From Actinophytocola sp050699935 (lineage in GTDB: Bacteria > Actinomycetota > Actinomycetes > Mycobacteriales > Pseudonocardiaceae), in NCBI RefSeq assembly GCF_050699935.1, contig NZ_JBOHGB010000018.1, forward strand, positions 10,446 to 74,445: 64,000 nt of DNA, in the 5' to 3' direction. Shown piece by piece: positions 35,099-43,807 of this stretch (position 1 is its first letter; each line of letters opens with the position of its first letter). The notes below the pieces were generated by a model. That model searched no databases. It was not told the DNA's origin and saw only the letters and a program-made list of their open reading frames with translations. The translations under genes and the position numbers were made by a program.

Positions 35099-37768
35099 AT
35101 GGACGCGTTCGACTATCCCAGGCACTGGGAGGCGGACGTGGTGCTGTCGGACGGCGGCACCGTCCACGTGAGACCCATCGTGCCGACGGATGCCGACGCG
35201 CTGGTCGCCTTCCACGGCCGGCTGTCCCAGCGCACGCGCTATCTGCGCTACTTCGGCGCCTACCCCCGAATCCCGCCGCGCGACCTGGAGCGGTTCACCA
35301 TGGTCGACCACCACGACCGGGTCGCCTTCATCGCGAAGCTCGGCGACGACATCGTCGCGGTCGCCCGCTACGAGCACAGCTTGGGCACCGACTCCGCCGA
35401 GGTCGCGTTCGTGGTCGAGGACGCGCACCAGCACCGCGGGCTCGGGCCCATCCTGCTCGAGCACCTGGCCGCCGCCGCGCGGGAGAGCGACATCCGCACC
35501 TTTGTCGCCGAGGTCCTCGCCGAGAACTCCGCCATGCTCGGCGTCTTCCGCGCCGCCGGCTACCAGGTGGCACGGGCCATGGAGGAGGGCGTCGTCCACC
35601 TCGAGTTCGCCATCGACCCCACCGAGAAGTCCGTCGCCGTCGCGCGCTCCCGCGAGCAGGCCGCCGAGGCCCGCAGCGTGCACAACCTCCTGCACCCGCG
35701 CTCGGTCGCGCTCATCGGCGCCTCCGCCGACCCGGACAAGATCGGCTACGCCGTCCTCGGCAACCTCCTGCGCGCGGACTTCGCCGGGCCGGTCTTCCCC
35801 GTCAACGCCGAGCGCGAGTCGGTCCGCGGCGTCCGTGCCTACCCGAGCGTGCTGGACATCCCCGATCCGGTCGACCTCGCCGTCGTCGCGGTGCCGGCCG
35901 CGAGCATCGACGAGGTGATGGACGCCTGCCTCGCCAAGGGCGTCAAGGCGCTCGTCGTGATCTCGTCCGGGTTCGGCGAGACCGGGCCGCACGGCGAGAG
36001 CGCGGAACGCCGCCTGGTCGGCGAGGCCCGCGCGCACGGCATGCGCGTCATCGGCCCCAACGCGCTCGGCGTGATCAACACGGATCCGCGGATCCGGCTC
36101 AACGCCACGCTCGCGCCCCGGATCCCCGGCCGTGGCCGCACCGGCTTCTTCTGCCAGTCCGGTGCGCTCGGCACCGCGATCCTCGCCGACGCCTCCACCC
36201 GCGGGCTCGGCCTGTCCACGTTCGTCTCCGCCGGCAACCGCGCCGACGTGTCCGGCAACGACCTGCTGCAGTACTGGGAGACCGATCCCGCCACCGACGT
36301 CGTCCTGCTCTACCTCGAATCTTTTGGCAACCCCCGCAAGTTCGCCCGGCTCGCCCGGCGCGTCGGCCGCGTCAAGCCCGTCGTCGCGGTGAAGTCCGGG
36401 CGCCACGCCGTACTGCCCGCGCTCGCCGCCACCTCGGTCGAGATCGACGAGGCGAGCGTGGCGGCGCTGTTCGAGCAGGCCGGCGTCATCCGCGTCGAGT
36501 CCATCGCCCAGCTCTTCGACACCGCGCTGCTGCTCGCCCACCAGCCGCTGCCGAAGGGCGGCCGGGTCGCGATCGTCGGCAACTCCTCGGCGATCGGCGT
36601 GCTCGCCGCGGACGCCGCGCTCGCCCTGGACCTCGAGCTCGCCGGCGCACCCGTGGACGTCGGCACCGCCGCCGGGCCGGAGGTGTTCGCCGACGCGGTC
36701 CGGGACGTCCTGCGCGACCCGCGCGTCGACTCGCTCGTCGTCGTGTTCGTGCCGCCGCTGTCCGTCCCGGGCACCGCCTACGCCCGGGCCATCCGCGACA
36801 CCGTCGCCGGCCTCGAGGAGCGCAAGCCGATCGTGTCGACCTTCCTTGCCACGGAAGGAATTCCGGCCGAGCTCCTGGTGCCCGGCCCGGACGGCGCGCC
36901 GGCCCGCGGCTCGATCCCGTCCTACCCGAGCCCGGAGCGCGCGGTGCTCGCGCTCGCCCGTGCCACCCGCTACGCCGCCTGGCGTGCGGCGCCCCAGGGA
37001 GAGCTGGTGCGCCCGCCGGGTATGGACGTCGACACCGCGCGTGGGATCGCGCAGTCCGATGTGGACGGGCTCGTGGAGCTGCCCCACGACGCCGCCGTAC
37101 GGCTGCTCGCCTGCTACGGGATCGGCGTCGTGCCCTACCGCGTGGCGGTGAGCGCCGACGACGCGGTCGCGGCGGCCGAGGAGCTCGGCTTCCCGGTGGC
37201 GGTGAAGGCGACCGGGGAGCGCTTCTGGCGCCGCGCCGACCTCGCCGGTGTCCGGCTCGACCTGTCCACTCCGGACTCGGTACGGGAGGCGTACGCGAGG
37301 ATGACCGAGCTGTCCGACGGTCCGGAGGTCTACGTCCAGCGCATGGCGCCCAACGGTACCGGTTGCGCGATCGGTGTCCAGGACGATCCGTCGTTCGGCA
37401 CAATCGTCTCTTTTGGACTGTCCGGAGTGGTCAGTGACCTGCTGGGGGACCGGGCCTACCGGGCGCTCCCGCTGACCGACACGGACGCCGCCGCGCTGGT
37501 CCGCGCCCCCAAGGCCGCGCCGCTGCTCACCGGGTACCGGGGGAGCGAGCCGGTCGACCTGGACGCGCTCGCCGACCTGGTCATCCGGGTCGCCGCGCTG
37601 GCCGAGGACGTGCCGCGGGTCCGCCGGCTCGCGCTCGACCCGATCCTGGCCTCGGCGGACGGAGTGCGGGTCGTGCGCGCGCGCGTGAAAGTCGGGCCGC
37701 CGCCATCCCTCCAGGACAGCGGACCACGCAGGCTGCGGTCGCTCACCGAGCCGGTCATACGAAAGTAG
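35099..37768 (+). CDS. GNAT/NDP-forming acyl-CoA synthetase-type protein acetyltransferase (Pat family)
   Basis: 889 residues. The N-terminal GNAT acetyltransferase domain is at about 20-170 (acetyl-CoA loop QHRGLGPILLEHL). An NDP-forming acyl-CoA-synthetase-like part follows: CoA-binding domain from about 200 (LHPRSVALIGAS), succinyl-CoA-ligase-like domains with SGALGTAILADA around 355, and an ATP-grasp domain from about 665 to the end. This layout is that of Pat/PatZ-type lysine acetyltransferases but with the GNAT domain first. Probable targets are acetyl-CoA synthetase and related enzymes. The presence of the ligase active-site His was not verified. Coupled to acuC. Confidence 0.9.
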   Translation: MDAFDYPRHWEADVVLSDGGTVHVRPIVPTDADALVAFHGRLSQRTRYLRYFGAYPRIPPRDLERFTMVDHHDRVAFIAKLGDDIVAVARYEHSLGTDSAEVAFVVEDAHQHRGLGPILLEHLAAAARESDIRTFVAEVLAENSAMLGVFRAAGYQVARAMEEGVVHLEFAIDPTEKSVAVARSREQAAEARSVHNLLHPRSVALIGASADPDKIGYAVLGNLLRADFAGPVFPVNAERESVRGVRAYPSVLDIPDPVDLAVVAVPAASIDEVMDACLAKGVKALVVISSGFGETGPHGESAERRLVGEARAHGMRVIGPNALGVINTDPRIRLNATLAPRIPGRGRTGFFCQSGALGTAILADASTRGLGLSTFVSAGNRADVSGNDLLQYWETDPATDVVLLYLESFGNPRKFARLARRVGRVKPVVAVKSGRHAVLPALAATSVEIDEASVAALFEQAGVIRVESIAQLFDTALLLAHQPLPKGGRVAIVGNSSAIGVLAADAALALDLELAGAPVDVGTAAGPEVFADAVRDVLRDPRVDSLVVVFVPPLSVPGTAYARAIRDTVAGLEERKPIVSTFLATEGIPAELLVPGPDGAPARGSIPSYPSPERAVLALARATRYAAWRAAPQGELVRPPGMDVDTARGIAQSDVDGLVELPHDAAVRLLACYGIGVVPYRVAVSADDAVAAAEELGFPVAVKATGERFWRRADLAGVRLDLSTPDSVREAYARMTELSDGPEVYVQRMAPNGTGCAIGVQDDPSFGTIVSFGLSGVVSDLLGDRAYRALPLTDTDAAALVRAPKAAPLLTGYRGSEPVDLDALADLVIRVAALAEDVPRVRRLALDPILASADGVRVVRARVKVGPPPSLQDSGPRRLRSLTEPVIRK

Positions 37769-37821
37769 GATTTCGCCGACCCGGGTGCAACGTCGTGCGC
37801 GCCGGGGCTCGTCCTCTGCAC

Positions 37822-38310
37822 ATGAAACGCCTAGGAACCGTCGTTGGCGCCGGCGTTCTGCTCCTGCTCGCGAGCGCGAGCGCTTGCGCCAACCCGACGC
37901 AAGAGAGCCAGGACAGCGCGGGTGACACCCGCCCGACTCAGACGTCGGCGCCGGCGCCGACGGAGACGCAGCCCGACCGGCAGCCGGCCCGGACACCGCC
38001 GTCCGGTGGCGAGAAGGTGAGCGCCGGTCAGATCGACTCGAAGGCGCTGCCACGCAACTACCCGGTCATGGTGTGGACCGAGGACGACGGCGTGACCGTC
38101 GGCGTGGTCGCCCAGGAAGGCGGCTGCGGCAAGGCGAGTGTCGAGAACGCCGAGACGGACAAGCAGGTCACGATCACGATGATCGAGACCACGCCGACGG
38201 AGCCGAAGGCCTGCACGATGGATCTGCGCTACCCGAAGCTCACCACCGAGCTGAAGGAACCGCTCGGCGATCGCAAGATCGTCCTCGAGAGCGAGCAGCG
38301 GAAGGGCTAG
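37822..38310 (+). CDS. lipoprotein, first of two tandem paralogues
   Basis: 162 residues. Signal peptide with lipidation Cys22 (LLLASASAC), then a Thr/Pro/Gln-rich linker to about residue 60, then a domain of about 100 residues with two Cys (GGCG near 97, KACT near 127) that may form a disulfide. Shares with the next gene the motifs VSAGQIDSKALPRNY and EPLGDRKIVL. Function unknown. ATG at 37822; no strong ribosome site. Confidence 0.8.
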   Translation: MKRLGTVVGAGVLLLLASASACANPTQESQDSAGDTRPTQTSAPAPTETQPDRQPARTPPSGGEKVSAGQIDSKALPRNYPVMVWTEDDGVTVGVVAQEGGCGKASVENAETDKQVTITMIETTPTEPKACTMDLRYPKLTTELKEPLGDRKIVLESEQRKG

Positions 38311-38398
38311 ACCTCTCGCCTCTCCCCACCGGGTGCCCGGCCGTGCACGCCCCTGCGCGGCCGGGCACCACCCTGTGTGCAACCGCCCAGCCCGGGGC

Positions 38399-38413
38399 TA
38401 ACGTCCTCACACC
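38399..38413 (+). promoter_or_regulatory. -10 element for near-leaderless lipoprotein gene
   Basis: TAACGT at 38399-38404, 9 bases ahead of the ATG at 38414, and no ribosome site. This suggests the second lipoprotein gene has its own promoter and little or no 5' leader. Confidence 0.4.
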
Positions 38414-38983
38414 ATGAGGGCACTGCTGTTCGCCACCCTGGCCGCGGCCGCCGTGGTCGGGCTCGCCGGCTGTGGGCAGGACTCCGCCGCACCGGCCGGT
38501 GACACGTCCGCGAGCTCCACCGCCACGCCGACCGAGACGACCGGCGAGCCGCCGGTCAGCACGCCGCCGGAACCCAAGCCACCGGCCGACTCCAGGCCAC
38601 CGGGCCCGCCGCCGTCCGCGCCGGTCTCCGTGTCACCGTCCGGCCCGGTCGTGCCGGAGGGCGTGACGCAGGTGCCCGCCGACCAGGTCGACGCCAGCGC
38701 GCTGCCGGCCTACTACGAGCACCGCGGCCAGGTCTGGGTGTTCGACGACGGCTACTCGCTGCAGATGTTCGCCGCGGCGAGCAGCGGCTGCTCGGACGCG
38801 GAGGCGGTCGTGGTCGACCAGTCGGACAGCGACATCCGCATCATGCTGCGCCCGCTGCCGCAGCCGCCGGGCGGCCGGCCCGGCGGTGGCGCGTGCACGG
38901 CCGTGATGACGCCGCGACCGGTGACCGTCGCGCTCGCCGAACCGCTCGGCGACCGGAAGATCCTCCTGGCGAGCGGCCGCTGA
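38414..38983 (+). CDS. lipoprotein, second of two tandem paralogues
   Basis: 189 residues. Lipobox LAGC (Cys20), a long Pro/Thr/Ser-rich linker (about 25-85), then the domain shared with the upstream gene: VPADQVDASALPAYYEHR, a Cys in SSGCSD, a second in GGACTAVM, and the ending AEPLGDRKILLASGR. The linker is longer than in the first copy. The domain may bind a wall or envelope ligand, but no function is known. Convergent with fumarase with only 18 bases between stops. Confidence 0.8.
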   Translation: MRALLFATLAAAAVVGLAGCGQDSAAPAGDTSASSTATPTETTGEPPVSTPPEPKPPADSRPPGPPPSAPVSVSPSGPVVPEGVTQVPADQVDASALPAYYEHRGQVWVFDDGYSLQMFAAASSGCSDAEAVVVDQSDSDIRIMLRPLPQPPGGRPGGGACTAVMTPRPVTVALAEPLGDRKILLASGR

Positions 38984-39001
38984 CGCGGCCACCGCACCAG
39001 G

Positions 39002-40657
39002 TCAGCGCTTGAACGCGATCTGCAGGACGGGCTGCGAGGTGCCGGCGAAGAAGTCGTTGCCCTTGTCGTCCACCACGATGAACGCGGGGAAGTTCTCGAC
39101 CTCGATCTTCCACACCGCCTCCATGCCGAGCTCGGCGTACTCGAGCACGTCGACCTTCTTGATGCAGTCCTGCGCGAGGCGCGCGGCCGGGCCGCCGATC
39201 GAGCCGAGGTAGAAGCCGCCGTGCGCCTGGCAGGCGTCGGTGACCTGCCGCGAGCGGTTGCCCTTGGCGAGCATGACGAGCGAGCCGCCGGCGGCCTGGA
39301 ACCGCTCGACATAGGAGTCCATCCGGCCGGCCGTCGTCGGGCCGAAGGAGCCGGACGCGTAGCCGTCGGGCGTCTTGGCGGGACCGGCGTAGTACACGGG
39401 GTGATCACGCAGGTACCGCGGCATCGGCTCACCGGCGTCGAGCCGCTCCTTGATCTTGGCGTGCGCGATGTCGCGGGCCACGACGAGCGGGCCGGTGAGC
39501 GAGAGCCGGGTCTTGACGGGCAGCGCGGTGAGCGTGGCGCGGATGTCGTCCATGGGCCGGGTGAGGTCGATGCGCACGACCTCGTCGGTCAGCTCGTCGT
39601 CGGATACGTCGGGCAGGTAGCGGGCGGGGTCGCGCTCGAGCTGCTCGATGAACACGCCGTCCGCGGTGATCTTCGCCTTCGCCTGGCGGTCGGCCGAGCA
39701 CGACACGGCGAGCCCGACGGGGCAGGAGGCGCCGTGCCGCGGGAGCCGGATGACGCGGACGTCGTGGCAGAAGTACTTTCCGCCGAACTGCGCGCCGATG
39801 CCGAACTGGCGGGTCATGTCGAGCACCTGCCGCTCGAGGTCGACGTCGCGGAACGCGTGGCCGGCCGCGCTGCCCTCGAGCGGGAGGGTGTCGAGGTAGC
39901 GCGCGGAGGCGAGCTTGGCGATCTTGAGGTTGTACTCGGCGGAGGTGCCGCCGACCACGATCGCGAGGTGGTACGGCGGGCACGCGGCGGTGCCGAGGCC
40001 GCGGAGCTTCTCGTCGAGGAAGGTCGCGAGGCGCTTGGGGTTCAGCAGTGCCTTGGTCTCCTGGTAGAGGAAGGTCTTGTTGGCGCTGCCGCCGCCCTTG
40101 GCGAGGAAGAGGAACTCGTAGGAGGGCTTGCTGCCGTCCTTGTGGTACAGCTCGAGCTGCGCGGGGAGGTTCGTGCCGGTGTTGCGCTCCTCCCAGAAGT
40201 TGAGCGGGGCGAGCTGGGAGTAGCGCAGGTTCAGCTCCTGGTATGCCTCGAAGATCCCTTTCGACAGGGCTTCCTCGTCGCGTCCGCCGGTGAGGACGTT
40301 CTCGGTCCGCTTTCCGATGACGACAGCGGTCCCGGTGTCCTGGCACATGGGCAGCACGCCGCCGGCGGAGATGCAGGCGTTGCGCAACAGGTCCATGGCG
40401 ACGAAGCGGTCGTTGCCGCTGGCCTCGGGGTCGTCGACGATGGCACGCAGCTGCGCGAGGTGGGTGGGGCGCAGCAGGTGCTGGATGTCGCGGATGGCCT
40501 CCTTGGCGAGCAGCGTCAACGCCTCGGGCTCGACCTGGAGAAACGCCCGCCCCGCCGCCTCGACCAGGGTCGCGCCGTCCGGAGTGACCAGCCGGTACTC
40601 GGTGTGGTCGTCCGACCCGATCGGCAAGGCGTCGGTGTACTCGAAGGCGGTGGTCAC
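39002..40657 (-). CDS. fum: class I (iron-sulfur) fumarate hydratase
   Basis: 551 residues, the single-chain class I type (E. coli FumA-like). The three [4Fe-4S] Cys ligands are in PMCQDTGTA (about residue 110), KYFCHDVRV (about 229) and GASCPVGLAVSCSAD (about 243). The C-terminal part contains GPTTAGRMDSYVERF and LGSIGGPAARLA. Converts fumarate and malate in the TCA cycle; it is oxygen-sensitive. The GTG at 40657 begins TTAFEYTD; GGGAG is about 11 bases upstream. Downstream of the sigma-factor gene but separated by 311 bases. Confidence 0.94.
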   Translation of the reverse strand: MTTAFEYTDALPIGSDDHTEYRLVTPDGATLVEAAGRAFLQVEPEALTLLAKEAIRDIQHLLRPTHLAQLRAIVDDPEASGNDRFVAMDLLRNACISAGGVLPMCQDTGTAVVIGKRTENVLTGGRDEEALSKGIFEAYQELNLRYSQLAPLNFWEERNTGTNLPAQLELYHKDGSKPSYEFLFLAKGGGSANKTFLYQETKALLNPKRLATFLDEKLRGLGTAACPPYHLAIVVGGTSAEYNLKIAKLASARYLDTLPLEGSAAGHAFRDVDLERQVLDMTRQFGIGAQFGGKYFCHDVRVIRLPRHGASCPVGLAVSCSADRQAKAKITADGVFIEQLERDPARYLPDVSDDELTDEVVRIDLTRPMDDIRATLTALPVKTRLSLTGPLVVARDIAHAKIKERLDAGEPMPRYLRDHPVYYAGPAKTPDGYASGSFGPTTAGRMDSYVERFQAAGGSLVMLAKGNRSRQVTDACQAHGGFYLGSIGGPAARLAQDCIKKVDVLEYAELGMEAVWKIEVENFPAFIVVDDKGNDFFAGTSQPVLQIAFKR

Positions 40658-40968
40658 CGGAGGGAACTCCCTTGTCGCGTGGTGGGATTCCCGAAACCTA
40701 CCGCGAGGCGCAGCCGAAACGGGCGCTGGTGTGACCCAACGAGACAACGCGAACAGGCCCGATAGCCGGAAGGCCGGGGCAGCCCCCGGCTGTCCCGACC
40801 TCCCGTAGAAGCGGATACGGATTGTGACGAAACATCCGCACCGCGTAGTCCCGTGCCTCGACCGTGCCGCGCCAGCGGGCACTTGTCAATGGCCAATGAT
40901 GCATCTGCACCAAGGACGTTGCGGTGCCGGAAAAGGTTGCTCGAGTTGGAGAATCGCTTCGGCGCTGG
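40658..40968. other. 311-base gap between sigma-factor and fumarase genes
   Basis: No gene supported. On the minus strand a perfect TTGACA (complement of 40884-40889) could be a -35 for fumarase, but the hexamer 17 bases on is CACGGT, a poor -10. No terminator hairpin was recognised. Confidence 0.45.
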
Positions 40969-41934
40969 TCAGCTGGCGTACGCGCGCAGCCGCTCGGCTC
41001 GTTCGCCCTGGCGGAGCTTCGACATGACCTCACGTTCGATCTGGCGGACTCGTTCGCGGGAGAGGCTGAAGCGCTTGCCGATCTGGTCGAGCGTGTGCGG
41101 CTGTCCGTCGTCGAGGCCGTACCGCAGCCGGATCACCGACTGCTCCCGCTCGTCGAGCGTCGCCAGCACGCGGCGCATGTCGTCGTGCAGGAGGCCGGAG
41201 ATGACGGCACTCTCGGCGTCCGTGGCCTCGCCGTCCTCGATGAAGTCGCCCAGCGGGGCGTCCTCCTCGGAGCCGACCGGCATGTCGAGGCTGACCGGGT
41301 CGCGTGCGTGGTCGAGCAGGTCGGCGACCTTCGCCGGGGTGAGCCCGATCTCGGCCGCCAGCTCCTCGTTGGTGGCCTCGCGGCCGAGCTGCTGGTGCAG
41401 GTCGCGCTTGATGCGGGCGAGCTTGTTCACCTGCTCCACGAGGTGGACCGGCAGCCGGATGGTCCGGCCCTGGTCCGCCATGCCGCGGGTGATCGCCTGA
41501 CGGATCCACCACGTGGCGTAGGTCGAGAACTTGAAACCCTTGGTGTAGTCGAACTTCTCGACCGCCCGGATGAGGCCGAGGTTGCCCTCCTGGATCAGGT
41601 CGAGCAGCGGCATCCCGCGCCCGGTGTACCGCTTGGCGAGCGACACCACGAGCCGCAGGTTGGCCTCGAGCAGGTGGTTCTTGGCCCGGTGGCCGTCCCG
41701 TACGAGTGCCTCGAGTTCGCTGTGCTTGGCGGGGCCGCGGGTCTCGGTCTCGATCATGTGCTGGGCGAACACCCCGGCCTCGATGCGCTTGGCCAGCTCG
41801 ACCTCCTGCGCCGCCGTGAGCAGCGCGGTGCGGCCGATGCCGTTGAGGTAGACGCGGACCAGGTCGGCCGCGGGGCCCTGGGCATCCAGATCGATCTCGG
41901 CGGGCTCCGGCTCGCGCTGCTGTGGGACCGTCAT
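40969..41934 (-). CDS. sigB: primary-like (group 2) sigma-70 factor, SigB/HrdA-type
   Basis: 321 residues. Has region 1.2 (DLVRVYLNGIGRTALLTAAQEVELAKRIEAG), region 2 (LRLVVSLAKRY ... PLLDLIQEGNLGLIRAVEKFDY ... FSTYATWWIRQAI), region 3 and region 4.2 (SRERVRQIEREVMSKLRQ). It lacks the long acidic N-terminus of the essential SigA, so it is a group 2, stress or stationary-phase type like mycobacterial SigB. ATG at 41934 with GGGGGAGGGAGAG upstream. Upstream lies an ECF-type promoter candidate, which fits stress control. Confidence 0.92.
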   Translation of the reverse strand: MTVPQQREPEPAEIDLDAQGPAADLVRVYLNGIGRTALLTAAQEVELAKRIEAGVFAQHMIETETRGPAKHSELEALVRDGHRAKNHLLEANLRLVVSLAKRYTGRGMPLLDLIQEGNLGLIRAVEKFDYTKGFKFSTYATWWIRQAITRGMADQGRTIRLPVHLVEQVNKLARIKRDLHQQLGREATNEELAAEIGLTPAKVADLLDHARDPVSLDMPVGSEEDAPLGDFIEDGEATDAESAVISGLLHDDMRRVLATLDEREQSVIRLRYGLDDGQPHTLDQIGKRFSLSRERVRQIEREVMSKLRQGERAERLRAYAS

Positions 41935-42042
41935 GCTCTCCCTCCCCCTGTTCGCGGGCTGGTGTGCTCTCCGTCACACACCGGCACCTCGTCCGGTGAG
42001 CCCTCGACCAGGGTCACTCGTCGATAGCTGGACACCCTGCAA

Positions 42043-42069
42043 AACGCGCTCGACGCTCGATTCGTTCCC
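42043..42069 (-). promoter_or_regulatory. candidate ECF (SigE/SigH/SigR-type) promoter for the sigma gene
   Basis: On the minus strand GGGAAC (complement of 42064-42069) is followed after exactly 17 bases by CGTT (complement of 42043-42046). This matches the GGGAAC-N16/17-CGTT consensus of SigE/SigH and SigR-type factors. It lies about 100 bases before the sigB start. In mycobacteria sigB is transcribed by SigE and SigH, so the match is meaningful. Confidence 0.6.
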
Positions 42070-42183
42070 GACTCCTCAACTGGATGACGTCATTCGCGCC
42101 ACACCGGTTGCTCGACCAAGCCTGAGGTTTTGCTGAGAGGGACGGCGTGGCTTTCCGGAACGTGACGGGGATACCCCGTGCGC

Positions 42184-42618
42184 TCAGATTTCCACGAGGA
42201 CGGTGAACGGTCCGTCGTTGACGCTCTCGACCGACATCATCGCGCCGAACCGGCCGGTCTCGACCCGGGCGCCGCGCGAGCGCAAGGTGGCCACGACGGC
42301 GTCCACCAGCGGCTCGGCGTCCTCCGGTCGGGCGGCGGCGGTCCAGGACGGGCGGCGGCCCTTGCGCGTCTCGCCGTACAGCGTGAACTGGCTGACGACG
42401 AGCAGCGGGGCGCCCGTCGTGGCGCAGGACTCCTCGTCACGCAGGATGCGCAGCTCGTGGAGCTTGCGGGCCATGGTCTCGGCCTGCGCCACGGTGTCCG
42501 ATGTGGATACTCCCAGCAGCACGAGCAGGCCCGGCTCGTCGAAGGATCCGACGTCCTCGCCGGACACCGTCACTCTCGCCCGCGTCACCCGCGCCACCAC
42601 CGCCCGCACGGCGATCAT
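42184..42618 (-). CDS. dtd: D-aminoacyl-tRNA deacylase
   Basis: 144 residues. Removes D-amino acids mischarged on tRNA. The two active-site motifs are present: SQFTLYGETRKGRRPSW (about 75-91) and NDGPFTVLVEI at the C-terminus (Gly-Pro motif). The usual start is MRAVVQRV-like; here ATG 42618 gives MIAVRAVVARV and GTG 42609 gives the shorter form, so either could be used. Located 15 bases after the methyltransferase gene on the same strand. Confidence 0.94.
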   Translation of the reverse strand: MIAVRAVVARVTRARVTVSGEDVGSFDEPGLLVLLGVSTSDTVAQAETMARKLHELRILRDEESCATTGAPLLVVSQFTLYGETRKGRRPSWTAAARPEDAEPLVDAVVATLRSRGARVETGRFGAMMSVESVNDGPFTVLVEI

Positions 42619-42633
42619 GGTGGCAGCAACGGC

Positions 42634-43353
42634 TCAGCGGCGTGCCACCAGGTGGAAGAACCGCGCGGTCAGCAGCTGCGGCATCCGGTCCGCCATCGCG
42701 ACCTCGAGCCGCTCCAGCTCGGCCAGGAAGGCCGGGTCGTCGTCCATGGCCGGCAGCAGGTCGCTCACGCACCGCACCCCGTACCGCACGACCTCCTCGA
42801 CGCCGAGCTCCGCGAGCATCGCCACGAGCTCGCCGACCGTCGCCTCCTGGGACAGCGCGCGTACCGCCTCGCCCGGGTCGAGCGAACGCACGGCCGCGTG
42901 CAGCGGGTCGAAGTCGGCGTTGGGCCCGAGTAGGGAGAGCAGCCCGCCGACCCGCAGCGGCGCGAGCACCGCGCCCAGCACCTCGCGCCGCTCGTCCACG
43001 AAGTGGAGCAGGTTGTGGCACAGCACGACGTCGAACTCGTGCCCGGCGAAGACCTCGGGAGCGTCGAGCGCGCCCGCCTGAACCACGTGCAGCCGGTCGG
43101 CGAGGTCGAGCGACTCGGCCGTCTCCATCGCCGTGCTCAGCATCGCGCCGGCCGGGTCCAGCACGGTGACCTCGTGGCCCAGCGCGGCCAGCCGGACCGC
43201 CTCGACCCCGTTGCCGCCCGCGACGTCGAGCACCCGCTGCGGGCCCGGGCCGACGTGCCGTAAGAGGTTGGCCTCGGTCACCGTGTACCGAAGACGTTCC
43301 AGCGGGCGCTGCCCGAACAGGTCCAGTCGGGTGTCGAGCCCGCTCAACGTCAT
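42634..43353 (-). CDS. class I SAM-dependent methyltransferase (CmoM/SmtA-like)
   Basis: 239 residues. SAM motif I is VLDVAGGNGVEAV (about 41-53), with acidic motif II in VTVLDPAGAM and motif IV in FDVVLCHNLLHFV. The opening TLSGLDTRLDLFGQRPLERLR resembles the CmoM group, which methylates carboxymethoxyuridine in tRNA, and pairing with dtd would fit a tRNA role. The substrate is not certain. ATG at 43353 has GAAGG upstream. Confidence 0.85.
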   Translation of the reverse strand: MTLSGLDTRLDLFGQRPLERLRYTVTEANLLRHVGPGPQRVLDVAGGNGVEAVRLAALGHEVTVLDPAGAMLSTAMETAESLDLADRLHVVQAGALDAPEVFAGHEFDVVLCHNLLHFVDERREVLGAVLAPLRVGGLLSLLGPNADFDPLHAAVRSLDPGEAVRALSQEATVGELVAMLAELGVEEVVRYGVRCVSDLLPAMDDDPAFLAELERLEVAMADRMPQLLTARFFHLVARR

Positions 43354-43454
43354 GTGACCTTCATACCGGCTTTCCAGCGGCCTTCGAGATAGGTCCACCC
43401 GGATGGCGCAATCCGCGCGGCGAGGTGGGAGCATGGGCTACGGGAGGTGGTGTC

Positions 43455-43766
43455 GTGAAGGGCGATCAGGACGACACCCCGGTTCTCATCACCGAGGCGG
43501 CGCCGTCGTACGACGAGGAGTACGCCGCGCGTAAGCGCAAGTACCTGATCATGATGCTGATGCGCTTGCCGTGCCTGGTGCTCGCCGGCATCTTCCACGA
43601 GACCTGGTGGCTGGCGCTGGGCTTCGTTCTGCTGTCGATCCCGCTGCCGTGGATCGCGGTGCTCATCGCCAACGACCGGCCACCCCGCAAGGCGGAGAGT
43701 GTCAACCGCTACCAACGGTCGGCCACGGCGATCGAAGGCGGCGAGCACAGGGTCATCGACGGCTGA
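43455..43766 (+). CDS. DUF3099 family membrane protein
   Basis: 103 residues. Hydrophilic N-terminus with VLITEAAPSYDEEYAARKRKY (first half of the DUF3099 pattern, residues 8-28 approximately), then two membrane helices (about 30-48 and 54-75) and a short tail. Family function unknown. GTG at 43455 with GGGAGGTGG upstream. The stop lies in a 15-bp tandem repeat shared with the convergent kinase gene. Confidence 0.85.
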   Translation: MKGDQDDTPVLITEAAPSYDEEYAARKRKYLIMMLMRLPCLVLAGIFHETWWLALGFVLLSIPLPWIAVLIANDRPPRKAESVNRYQRSATAIEGGEHRVIDG

Positions 43767-43807
43767 GTGATCGTGCGCTGAGTGATCGTGCGCTGTGTCA
43801 TCGTGCG
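43763..43807. repeat. three 15-bp tandem repeats over two convergent stop codons
   Basis: Units CTGAGTGATCGTGCG (43763-43777), an identical copy (43778-43792) and CTGTGTCATCGTGCG (43793-43807). The first supplies the stop of the DUF3099 gene and the third contains the stop of the kinase gene. Probably a replication-slippage expansion at a convergent junction. Confidence 0.85.

Noticed and set aside
35093..38053. Very long open frame on the minus strand opposite the acetyltransferase gene (over 900 codons)
   Set aside because: High third-position GC on the true strand removes stops from the opposite strand. The frame has no domain, is Arg/Gly/Ala-rich and has no ribosome site, while the plus-strand protein is a recognised family.
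40884..40889. TTGACA as a definite fumarase promoter
   Set aside because: The matching -10 position is CACGGT, so the assignment would rest on one hexamer only.
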